Assembly: GCA_958295665.1 (NCBI GenBank)
Contig: OY282558.1
Coordinates: 117,604,838-117,668,837 of the forward strand
DNA: 64,000 nt
Reading direction: 5' to 3'
DNA from: Tipula vernalis
Taxonomy: Eukaryota > Arthropoda > Insecta > Diptera > Tipulidae
Positions 56,802-64,000 of the stretch are shown piece after piece. Below the pieces are notes generated by a model. It was not told where the DNA came from. It made no database searches and saw only the letters and a program-made list of their open reading frames with translations. Numbering within the stretch: position 1 is the stretch's first letter; the number at the start of each line of letters is the position of its first letter. The position numbers and the translations under genes were made by a program.

Positions 56802-56901
56802 CACTCAGTCAGTCTAATTAAATATATAAAACAGTTAAATTATAAATAAAGCACTCAGTCAGTCTAATTAAATATATAAAACAGTTAAATTATAAATAAA
56901 G
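56802..56901 (+). promoter_or_regulatory. Tandem duplicate of a TATA/initiator-like unit in the gypsy leader
   Basis: Two identical 50-bp units (56802-56851 and 56852-56901). Each carries TCAGTCAGTC, a match to the arthropod initiator TCAGT, and TATATAAAA plus TATAAATAAAG. Degenerate partial copies flank them (56781-56800, 56903-56940). This is likely the LTR promoter region. Confidence 0.55.
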
Positions 56902-57386
56902 TCTTAGTCAATTTCAATATAACACGCAGTCTAATTTAAACGGAGATAAACCAGCCGAGCATCTACACAATTTCATCATCTATGTAAGTATACAACATCT
57001 CAACCAACCTACTAACACTTATCCAAAAAAGGTTCGAAGGACATTTAAGCTTAATCTACGCACGGCAAAGCGTAGAGGGTGATAAAAAAGTGCGTACGCA
57101 CATACTCACCCATGACTTACTTGTCTCTTTGAATATCCGAATAGTTTTAACTAACATCGTGCAGAAATCTGCATTCTCCCATTACCAAGTCGAACAAACA
57201 ATAGTTTCGGTAATAGCCCCCACCAGAGGTAAGCTCGAAACTATTACATAATTCGACAAAAGCGACATTAAACAGAAAACCATACATACAAATAAATTGA
57301 CACAATCCAAAATAAAGTACAATAAATTAACACCCAATAAACATACAATAAATTGGCAATACACAATAAATAGATTATACAATAAA

Positions 57387-57406
57387 TGGCGCTGTAGAAA
57401 TCGTCC
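57387..57406 (+). other. Possible primer-binding site of the intact gypsy
   Basis: TGGCGCTGTAGAAATCGTCC follows AATAAA. TGGCGC is the start of the tRNA-Ser-type site used by 17.6/297-like elements (TGGCGCAGTCG), but the match stops after 6 nt, so this is tentative. If right, the 5' LTR ends at 57386. Confidence 0.4.
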
Positions 57407-57535
57407 TGTAGCGATTAGTTAATAAGAACAAAGTTAGGAATAGAGAATAACCACTAATCCGAAAAATCTGAAAACCGGGAAAAATTACTGTTTCGATAAA
57501 CACATCAAAAATACAAAAGTGAAAGTGTAAACCAC

Positions 57536-59161
57536 ATGAACACGCAAGCATCAGCCGAAGTACCATCAGCAGAAGTAAAACAAGAAACTGCGCAAGAAGA
57601 AATAATTAAGAAATCGTCAGAATTACCACACTCACCACTAAAGCAGCAGTCCAACAATCAAGGAATACCACAAGTTCACCAGACCCACAACAAAAATAAG
57701 CCCACAACGGAAGCCGAAAAACAGACAACAAAAACAACTGAAAGCAACAAAAGACTAAAACTAAAAGACATAGTAGGAGACATACCAAACATCCCAACAA
57801 GACCTTACAAACCAAAACCGACAACAAAAACCACTGACACGCAAACCACAACCCAAAAAGTAACCCAAACGGACACCCACCACAAAGAAGAAATAAAAGA
57901 CAAAAACCAAAACACGAACATGAACGCCCAACAAATACAAAAAGATGTAATCAACTACATCCCAGAATTCAACGGTGAGAACATGGCACAGAACCAAAAT
58001 GAGTTGAGCAGATTCATAAACTCTGCAGACAACATATACAGCAGCTTAGAAACAAAAGAGCACAAAGAGGTATTCAACAGATGCATAAAACTACGGCTGG
58101 CAGGTGAAGCCTACGCGAGGATAAACAAAAGGCAAATAGACAACTATGAAACACTCAAGAAAATATTGGCGGAAATGTACACTAAAGTGAGTAGTCTAGA
58201 AGAGCTACAAAAGGGTTTTCTCGAAACAAAACAGAAATACGGAGAGACAGTCCGATGTTTCGGATACAGACTATGCGAGGCACTAGACCAATATAAAAAA
58301 GGATATATGAACAAATACAAGCGGAAAGACATAGATAACACCTACACGGAATATCTAAATGATACGGCAATCCAAATATTCAAAAGAGGTCTAAATAACA
58401 TAATACTCAAAGAAAAGATAGCGACTCACAGAGCAAAAACCGTGGAAGAGATCTTAGACGAAACAGAAACAATAGAACAAATGCTACTTTTAACAATAAA
58501 TATAGAACCCCAACCACAGGAAATAACACCGAACTCCAGAACACAAACAAACTACCTAACAGACTACACAAGACCACCACCGGTAATATGCAATTACTGC
58601 CAGAGGCCGAACCACACATATAATGTATGTAGATCAAGGTTAGCGGCGCAACGAAACGCACAGTTCGCAAATCAAGGCACACGCCAACAATTTAACAGTT
58701 ACGGAAACAACTATAACAAACCGAACACATCGCAAATCACACAAAATAATTTCATACCGAGAACATTCAATAACAATAACGGATACCAAACCCAACCCCA
58801 AAACAACTTTACACAATACAGGCAACCTCAACAAAGAAAGAACTATGAACCAAAATACTGTTCGCACTGTAAGACAACAACAGGGCATACGTTCAATGAA
58901 TGTAGGAGCAAATTTTTTAATCAGAAATCATATAACACAAATGACTACCCTCGCCAGAATCATACTCAAAACAACTATCAACATAGACAACCAAACTCGA
59001 GTGGATATCCGCAACAGCAACAAAACATAGAACACTTAGAAAAGGAACTTAATAGATTAAGAATAAATCAAATCATACCCCAGCAACAAAATTCGACTCA
59101 TCCACATCTACAAACAATCCAACATGAATCGGAAAACTCCAACGGATCCAACCAGCAGTAG
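57536..59161 (+). CDS. gag: Ty3/gypsy Gag polyprotein, 541 aa, intact
   Basis: Structural protein of the element. Residues 1-140 are Thr/Lys/Gln-rich and disordered. The capsid-like region follows (IPEFNGENMAQNQNELSRFI near 142, and LRLAGEAYARINKRQIDNYE, FLETKQKYGETVRCFGYRLC) as in the Retrotrans_gag family. Two zinc knuckles are visible: CNYCQRPNHTYNVC at 352-365 (CX2CX4HX4C) and CSHCKTTTGHTFNEC at 442-456 (CX2CX5HX4C). The tail is Gln/Asn-rich. No stop or shift interrupts it. The pol frame opens at 59128 in the -1 frame and overlaps the gag end by 34 nt, so Pol is probably made by -1 frameshifting. Confidence 0.88.
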   Translation: MNTQASAEVPSAEVKQETAQEEIIKKSSELPHSPLKQQSNNQGIPQVHQTHNKNKPTTEAEKQTTKTTESNKRLKLKDIVGDIPNIPTRPYKPKPTTKTTDTQTTTQKVTQTDTHHKEEIKDKNQNTNMNAQQIQKDVINYIPEFNGENMAQNQNELSRFINSADNIYSSLETKEHKEVFNRCIKLRLAGEAYARINKRQIDNYETLKKILAEMYTKVSSLEELQKGFLETKQKYGETVRCFGYRLCEALDQYKKGYMNKYKRKDIDNTYTEYLNDTAIQIFKRGLNNIILKEKIATHRAKTVEEILDETETIEQMLLLTINIEPQPQEITPNSRTQTNYLTDYTRPPPVICNYCQRPNHTYNVCRSRLAAQRNAQFANQGTRQQFNSYGNNYNKPNTSQITQNNFIPRTFNNNNGYQTQPQNNFTQYRQPQQRKNYEPKYCSHCKTTTGHTFNECRSKFFNQKSYNTNDYPRQNHTQNNYQHRQPNSSGYPQQQQNIEHLEKELNRLRINQIIPQQQNSTHPHLQTIQHESENSNGSNQQ

Positions 59162-59175
59162 GAGAGCCGCCGCAG

Positions 59176-62100
59176 TTGGGTCCCACTACAAATAATAAAC
59201 TACCACAGAAAAGCAATCAAATGGAACATGAAAACTATACTCTCCAAATGGGATGCATTCCAGAAATGTATCTAAATTTCGCAAAAGCAAAGGGTCCAGA
59301 CACCCAAATTCAAATCAATCAAAAGGGTCCAGACACCCAAAATCAAAATAATCAAAAGGGTCCAGACACCCAAAATCAAAATAATCAAAAGGGTCCAGAC
59401 ACCCAAAATCAAAATAATCAAAAGGGTCCAGCCACCCAAAATCAAAGTAATCAAAAGGGTCCAGACACCCAAAATCAAAATAATCAAAAGGGTCCAGACA
59501 CCCAAAATAAAAATAATCAAAAGGGTCCAAGCATCCAAAAACAAGCGAAACAAAATAATTTAGTTATAAGCAATCAAAAAGAACAGAAAATAATTTCAAA
59601 TGTAGCAAAGAAACAAAAGGAGAATGATGTGAAAGGAAACTCGTCGCAGAACGAGGCATTTTCCACACATATAATTCAAATTTTATCATTATTGAGAATA
59701 ATGTTCTTGCACATAAAATTATTTTTCATTCAAAAGCAAAATATTTTTACAAAACTAATATCAAACAAATTAGAGACAACCAACAAAATTGCGAAAACAA
59801 AATTTAAGGAAACAGTAGAATTAATATACAACAAAATCAAAGGAAAACATAAGGTGAAATTCAAACATCGGATAAAATTAATCAACACCAGAACAAATCA
59901 AACAGATAACAATCAAACATATAACTTGGAAAAACTCTTTGAGATACAATCTCCAAACACTCAAAAAAAGATAAACCTAGCATCAAATTACAAGATAAAT
60001 AGAGACACTATATCACCTAAAGTTGGTAATAAACAACCAAACTTACTATTGGATTCAGGAGCAGATGTTTCACTTATAAAAGAAAATTTAATCGAAAACT
60101 ACAATGTGGACATAACAGATACAGTAAATTTAACAGGAATAGGTAAAGGAGTAGTCACAACCAAAGGAGCAATCATATTAGAACTAAAATTGAACGATAA
60201 TTTAACAGTCAAACACAAATTCCATAAAGTTTCAAACCAATTCCAAATTATAGAAGACGGTATAATAGGTAGAGATTTCTTTGACAAATTTAAAGTGGAT
60301 ATACTATATAGTACCAATCAGTTAAAATTAGGATCAAACCTTATAAGTTTCTCAAATCTTACAAAAAACACAGTCGAACTACCTGCACGGAGCGAAACTG
60401 TGGTAGAAATCCAAACGCATACGAACCAATTATGCATATGTTCAGCTAGCGAAATTCAGACTGGAATATTCATTCCTCACATGCTCCTACAACCAAAAAA
60501 CTACAAAGCTAGAATCATAATAGCAAACACATTATCGCAAAATACAAAAATACAAAATTTTCAACCAGAAATAGATATAATCACTGAATACCCAATCGAT
60601 AATACTACACAACGCAAAGAAAATGACCGTATAGAAACCATAGTACAAACAATAACAGAAAATCTGGACAAATCAAATAACGTAGAAGAAAACATGACCG
60701 TACTAGATCTCTGTCTCAAATATCAGGATATATTTTATATTGAAGGCGACAAATTAACAAGCGTAAAAGGCGTACAACATGATATAAACCTATATACAGA
60801 CTCCAAACCTATCCATATGCAAAGATACAGACTTCCTCAAACACAAAAGAATGAAATCAATAAACAAGTAGCAGATATGTTAGCAGAAGGCAAAATTCAG
60901 CCAAGTATAAGTCGTTTTAGCAGTCTATTATTAGCAGTACCTAAAAAACCTGACAAAGATGGAATACCGAAATGGCGAGTAGTTGTAGACTTCAGAAAAT
61001 TGAATGAAATCACAATAGGTGATTCATTCCCACTTCCAAATATTAATGACATCCTTGACCAACTAGGTCACGCACAATATTTTTCAACATTAGATATGGC
61101 CAGTGGATACCATCAGATCGAAATGAATCCAAAAGACTCCTACAAAACAGCCTTCAGCACGGACTATGGCCACTTCGAATTCACACGAATGCCATTTGGT
61201 TTAAAGAACTCTCAGGCGACATTTCAAAGAATGATAAACAACATTCTACGCGGGTTCCAAGGTTTAAAGGGATTCGTATACCTTGATGATGTCATTATTT
61301 ACGGGAAAAATTTAAATGACCATAATACCAAGTTAACAGAAGTTTTCAATATTTGCAGAGAAAATAATCTTAAACTCCAATGCACAAAGTGCAAATTCCT
61401 AAGAAAAGAAATAACATTCCTGGGACATTTAATAACCCCAGAGGGTATCAAACCAAATCCTACCACTACCCAAGCCGTACAAGACTTCCCAACTCCACGA
61501 AATATTAAAGAAACCAAGTCATTTTTAGAATTAGCAAATTATTACAGACGTTTCATTCCTAGATTTTCGGAAATTGCCGAACCATTATCCAAACTCACAC
61601 GGAAAGGCACGATATTTAACTTTTCAGAAGACTGTGAAAAAGCATTATCCTCATTAAAAAATAGTTTAATTAACCCCCCAATCCTTAAGTACCCAGATAG
61701 GACACGCCCGTTTACGTTAACTACTGATGCTAGTGACTATAGTTTAGGTGCGGTATTATCACAAATTTACCAATCCGGAGAATTCCCAATAGCCTACGCA
61801 AGTAGAGCACTCGGTAAATCAGAAAGGAACTATTCCACTATTGAAAAGGAGATGTTAGCTATCTATTGGGCGGTAAATAACTTCAGGCCTTACCTATACG
61901 GTAGGAAATTCACTATTATAACAGATCATAAACCCCTTACCGGAAATTTAACCAAGATACCAAATCGAATTCTAAAATGGAATTTGAAATTATCGGAATA
62001 CAATTTTGAAATCGTTCATAAGTCGGGTAAACTAAACACTAATGCTGACGCATTAAGCAGAATTAAACACAAAGAGATTAAAGTATTAACAAGAGCACAA

Positions 62101-63243
62101 GATAAAGCATTAAAAGAAAAAACAGAAACACTCCAAAATATTAATCAAGACATTCCAATTGAAAACATTAATCAAAAATCGATAAACAATAAAATAGAAG
62201 TAGTTCATGACGTAAAGAAAAGACAACAAATATTATCGGAATATCATAACTTACCACTAGGAGGTCATGCAGGCACATGGCGGACATACAAGCGAATTAA
62301 AATGTTATACTACTGGCCAAAAATGTTATTAGATATAAATAGGCACATCCGCAAATGCTATGAATGCAAAAGAAACAAATGCCACCGGCAAACACGAGCC
62401 CCACTTCAAATCACTTCCACATCTGAGTACCCATTCCAAAGAGTAGCATTTGACATCGTAGGTCCCCTACCCAAAACTGAAAAATCAAACGTCTACCTTC
62501 TCACATTCCAAGACGACTTGTCTAAATTTTCGGGAGCAATCCCAATTCCCAACCAAGAAGCCAACACAGTAGCAAAAGCCCTATGCGAGCAGTATATCAC
62601 CAAATACGGTATTCCCCAAAAAATCCTGACAGATCAAGGCAGCAACTTCATGAGCAAATCTTTTAATGAAGTGTGCAAATTATTAAAACTTAAACACATC
62701 ACCACAACAGCATACCACCCTCAAACAAACGGAGCTCTCGAAAAGTCCCATAACACATTGAAGGAATATCTCAGAACCTTTACAGATATCGATAAACAAA
62801 ATTGGGACGAAATGTGCCACTATGCAATATTTGTGTATAATACTACACCCCACTGTTCAACAAACTACACACCTCATGAACTGGTATATGGAAGACCAGC
62901 TCTCATTCCAAGCGCTGTCAAAAAAGACCCAGAACCTGTCTACAATTTCGACGATTACGTCACGGAACTCAAATCAAGACTCAGACTCGCACACGCCATT
63001 GCCAGAGAAAACATAAACAAGAAGAAAAGTATAACCAAGCGACAGTACGACAAAAAAATTAACCCCATCGACATAAAACAAAATGACCTTGTATGGTTAA
63101 GAAACGAAGCGCGAAGAACAAAACAAGAACCACTGTGGCTAGGACCGTATAAAGTAATAAATACAGACTCACAAACCAACACGACAATACAGATAAACAA
63201 TAAACTGGTAAAAGTGCACAACAATCGTCTAATAAAAAATTAA
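59176..63243 (+). CDS. pol: Ty3/gypsy Pol polyprotein: protease, RT, RNase H, integrase, intact
   Basis: The frame is open from 59128 with no ATG at its start, as expected for a frameshift product; coordinates given start at a TTG. A ~270-residue linker contains eight 11-residue repeats. Protease: LLLDSGADVSLI (Asp293). RT: VPKKPDKDG, RVVVDFRKLNE, ATFQRMIN and YLDD at 702-705. RNase H: LTTDASDYSLGAVLSQ and TIEKEMLAIYWAV. Integrase: zinc HHCC (GGHAGTWRTYKRIKMLYYWP ... CYECKRNK), core Asp1093, Asp1153 and Glu1189 (D,D-35-E) and a GPYKV box near the C-terminus. All catalytic residues are present. It resembles 17.6/297-like gypsy elements. Together with an open gag this copy may be, or recently was, active. 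Confidence 0.9.
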   Translation: MGPTTNNKLPQKSNQMEHENYTLQMGCIPEMYLNFAKAKGPDTQIQINQKGPDTQNQNNQKGPDTQNQNNQKGPDTQNQNNQKGPATQNQSNQKGPDTQNQNNQKGPDTQNKNNQKGPSIQKQAKQNNLVISNQKEQKIISNVAKKQKENDVKGNSSQNEAFSTHIIQILSLLRIMFLHIKLFFIQKQNIFTKLISNKLETTNKIAKTKFKETVELIYNKIKGKHKVKFKHRIKLINTRTNQTDNNQTYNLEKLFEIQSPNTQKKINLASNYKINRDTISPKVGNKQPNLLLDSGADVSLIKENLIENYNVDITDTVNLTGIGKGVVTTKGAIILELKLNDNLTVKHKFHKVSNQFQIIEDGIIGRDFFDKFKVDILYSTNQLKLGSNLISFSNLTKNTVELPARSETVVEIQTHTNQLCICSASEIQTGIFIPHMLLQPKNYKARIIIANTLSQNTKIQNFQPEIDIITEYPIDNTTQRKENDRIETIVQTITENLDKSNNVEENMTVLDLCLKYQDIFYIEGDKLTSVKGVQHDINLYTDSKPIHMQRYRLPQTQKNEINKQVADMLAEGKIQPSISRFSSLLLAVPKKPDKDGIPKWRVVVDFRKLNEITIGDSFPLPNINDILDQLGHAQYFSTLDMASGYHQIEMNPKDSYKTAFSTDYGHFEFTRMPFGLKNSQATFQRMINNILRGFQGLKGFVYLDDVIIYGKNLNDHNTKLTEVFNICRENNLKLQCTKCKFLRKEITFLGHLITPEGIKPNPTTTQAVQDFPTPRNIKETKSFLELANYYRRFIPRFSEIAEPLSKLTRKGTIFNFSEDCEKALSSLKNSLINPPILKYPDRTRPFTLTTDASDYSLGAVLSQIYQSGEFPIAYASRALGKSERNYSTIEKEMLAIYWAVNNFRPYLYGRKFTIITDHKPLTGNLTKIPNRILKWNLKLSEYNFEIVHKSGKLNTNADALSRIKHKEIKVLTRAQDKALKEKTETLQNINQDIPIENINQKSINNKIEVVHDVKKRQQILSEYHNLPLGGHAGTWRTYKRIKMLYYWPKMLLDINRHIRKCYECKRNKCHRQTRAPLQITSTSEYPFQRVAFDIVGPLPKTEKSNVYLLTFQDDLSKFSGAIPIPNQEANTVAKALCEQYITKYGIPQKILTDQGSNFMSKSFNEVCKLLKLKHITTTAYHPQTNGALEKSHNTLKEYLRTFTDIDKQNWDEMCHYAIFVYNTTPHCSTNYTPHELVYGRPALIPSAVKKDPEPVYNFDDYVTELKSRLRLAHAIARENINKKKSITKRQYDKKINPIDIKQNDLVWLRNEARRTKQEPLWLGPYKVINTDSQTNTTIQINNKLVKVHNNRLIKN
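59290..59553 (+). repeat. Eight 33-bp repeats inside pol, coding KGPDTQNQNNQ units
   Basis: Units start at 59290, 59323, 59356, 59389, 59422, 59455, 59488 and 59521. Units 2-4 are identical in protein, and the last is the most diverged (KGPSIQKQAKQ). They lie between the frameshift region and protease. Confidence 0.95.
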
Positions 63244-63290
63244 AATTTAAAAGAGAAAATTAACCGAAATATGTAAAATCTTCCAACAGA

Positions 63291-63538
63291 ATGGAACAGA
63301 GCCATGACCAAGTCAAGAAAAAGATAACGATTAGAAAATACAGAAAACAAAAAGGCACAGCACAGATAGTAATAAACAACAGCACTGACAGAACCAAGAA
63401 GAAAAATAAACAGAAAAGCAAACCCGAGGAAACAGCGCTCGAGAAAATAATCTAAAAACAATGATAAACGCTTTTTCCCTCATGTATAAAGCACTACTAA
63501 CAAACATGAGAGAACAAGAAAACAAAATTCGGCATTAA
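63291..63538 (+). CDS. Two tiny ORFs downstream of pol (54 and 25 codons), unknown
   Basis: 63291-63455 encodes a 54-residue very basic peptide (MEQSHDQVKKKITIRKYRKQ... Lys/Arg-rich throughout). 63461-63538 encodes 25 residues (MINAFSLMYKALL...). They follow pol by 47 nt and each other by 5 nt. The basic peptide could be a nucleic-acid-binding accessory protein or the N-terminus of a third ORF, or chance in A-rich sequence. No env signature is visible before the window ends. Confidence 0.3.
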
Positions 63539-64000
63539 ACTAATTCAAAATCAAACTAACACAAATTAAAATAGGACACCTAGGTAATAACTAAACATAG
63601 AAAGAACATTAAAATCATAGTACATAAGAAAACAAATAGATCATAAGAAAAATTACAAAACAAACAGAACAAACTATAATGATTAAAATATCTCAAAATA
63701 TCTGAATTATTCTAAATTTCTAACATAAGACATAGCATAAGAAATAAAAAAAAAAATATATAAGCAAAAATATAACCTAAATTCAATTACTCATGACTAA
63801 AAAGAAATAAATTGCAAAATTACATCATAAATTCGTAGACTCAATAAAACAATCCATATTTTTTTATAAAGCACAAAAAATTTTTTCCTTTTTAAAAAAA
63901 TCAAAAGTAACAACACTAATGTACAAGAATAAACAAAGCTAATGTATAAATACAAATTAGAGTAAGAAAAACTAACGTAATAATAATATGAAAATGGAGA
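63539..64000 (+). other. A-rich 3' part of the gypsy, window ends before the 3' LTR is recognised
   Basis: Non-coding in all frames by eye and still strongly A-rich on plus. No copy of the 50-bp promoter unit of the 5' region is reached, so the 3' LTR, if present, is beyond 64000. Confidence 0.45.

Noticed and set aside
57606..57997. Hydrophobic minus-strand frames that look like membrane proteins
   Set aside because: Antisense to the A-rich gag; T-rich complements of Lys/Asn/Gln codons produce Phe/Leu/Val runs.
17616..59161. Both channel genes and the gypsy Gag being exactly 541 codons
   Set aside because: The two channels are paralogues, so their equality is meaningful; the Gag length is coincidence, with no sequence similarity.
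59272..59553. Minus-strand frames with LILGVWTLLII and FDYFDFGCLDP repeats
   Set aside because: They are antisense shadows of the 33-bp repeats inside pol.

Overview
The window is eukaryotic nuclear DNA, AT-rich, with short spliced introns and a very dense, layered load of transposable elements. The element families (Ty3/gypsy, Ty1/copia, Jockey/I-superfamily LINEs, mariner, an insect-style DUF4817-like mariner relative, piggyBac, pogo-type and TTAA-type MITEs, a foldback-like element) point to an arthropod, most likely an insect; I cannot name the order. There is no bacterial operon structure.

Host-like genes are few. At the left edge is the 3' part of a spliced gene (four exons visible to position 1588) whose product resembles DUF4806-type insect proteins. 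Three loci belong to one divergent family of intronless, HCN/CNG-type cyclic-nucleotide-gated channel genes: an intact 541-codon copy on + (17616-19241), an intact 541-codon copy on - (49652-51277), and a deleted pseudogene on - (3851-4645). They keep the 6-TM plus C-linker plus CNBD layout, but the selectivity filter (GFT or GYS instead of GYG), the S4 charges and the phosphate-contacting Arg of the CNBD are altered. The two intact copies share a 16-bp upstream block, and all three share a motif next to the ATG, so the copies arose by DNA duplication.

Layout. 1-3.0 kb: DUF4806-like gene, TA microsatellite, solo LTR with CTAT duplication. 3.8-6.3 kb: channel pseudogene, then a 5'-truncated LINE ending in CCTAA repeats. 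6.3-16.8 kb: mostly non-coding, with a long-TIR mariner-like relic (11.08-13.0 kb), several MITEs and a ~300-bp retroposon family. 16.8-19.2 kb: an LTR and the + channel gene. 19.4-24.85 kb: a copia gag/protease relic abutting a decayed gypsy. 25.4-28.1 kb: a piggyBac relic holding a nested inverted-repeat element with a FLYWCH-like fragment. 28.386-33.385 kb: a full-length but broken LINE with a 13-bp target duplication. 34.7-40.0 kb: a LINE apparently split by about 4 kb that contains a mariner relic and nested MITEs. 40.3-44.3 kb: SINE-like copy and a decayed gypsy with LTR and tRNA-Leu-type primer site. 44.4-48.9 kb: a 4.45-kb foldback-like element with ~150-bp subrepeats in inverted arms and a 500-bp octamer microsatellite. 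49.65-51.28 kb: the - channel gene. 52.5-56.15 kb: LTR pieces, a Jockey RT relic and a copia relic. 56.15-64 kb: an apparently intact gypsy (gag, pol with all catalytic motifs, two tiny downstream ORFs) whose 3' LTR lies outside the window.

The two most unusual items are the channel family with altered pore and ligand site, and the foldback-like element. All family assignments come from reading the sequence; no database search was run.
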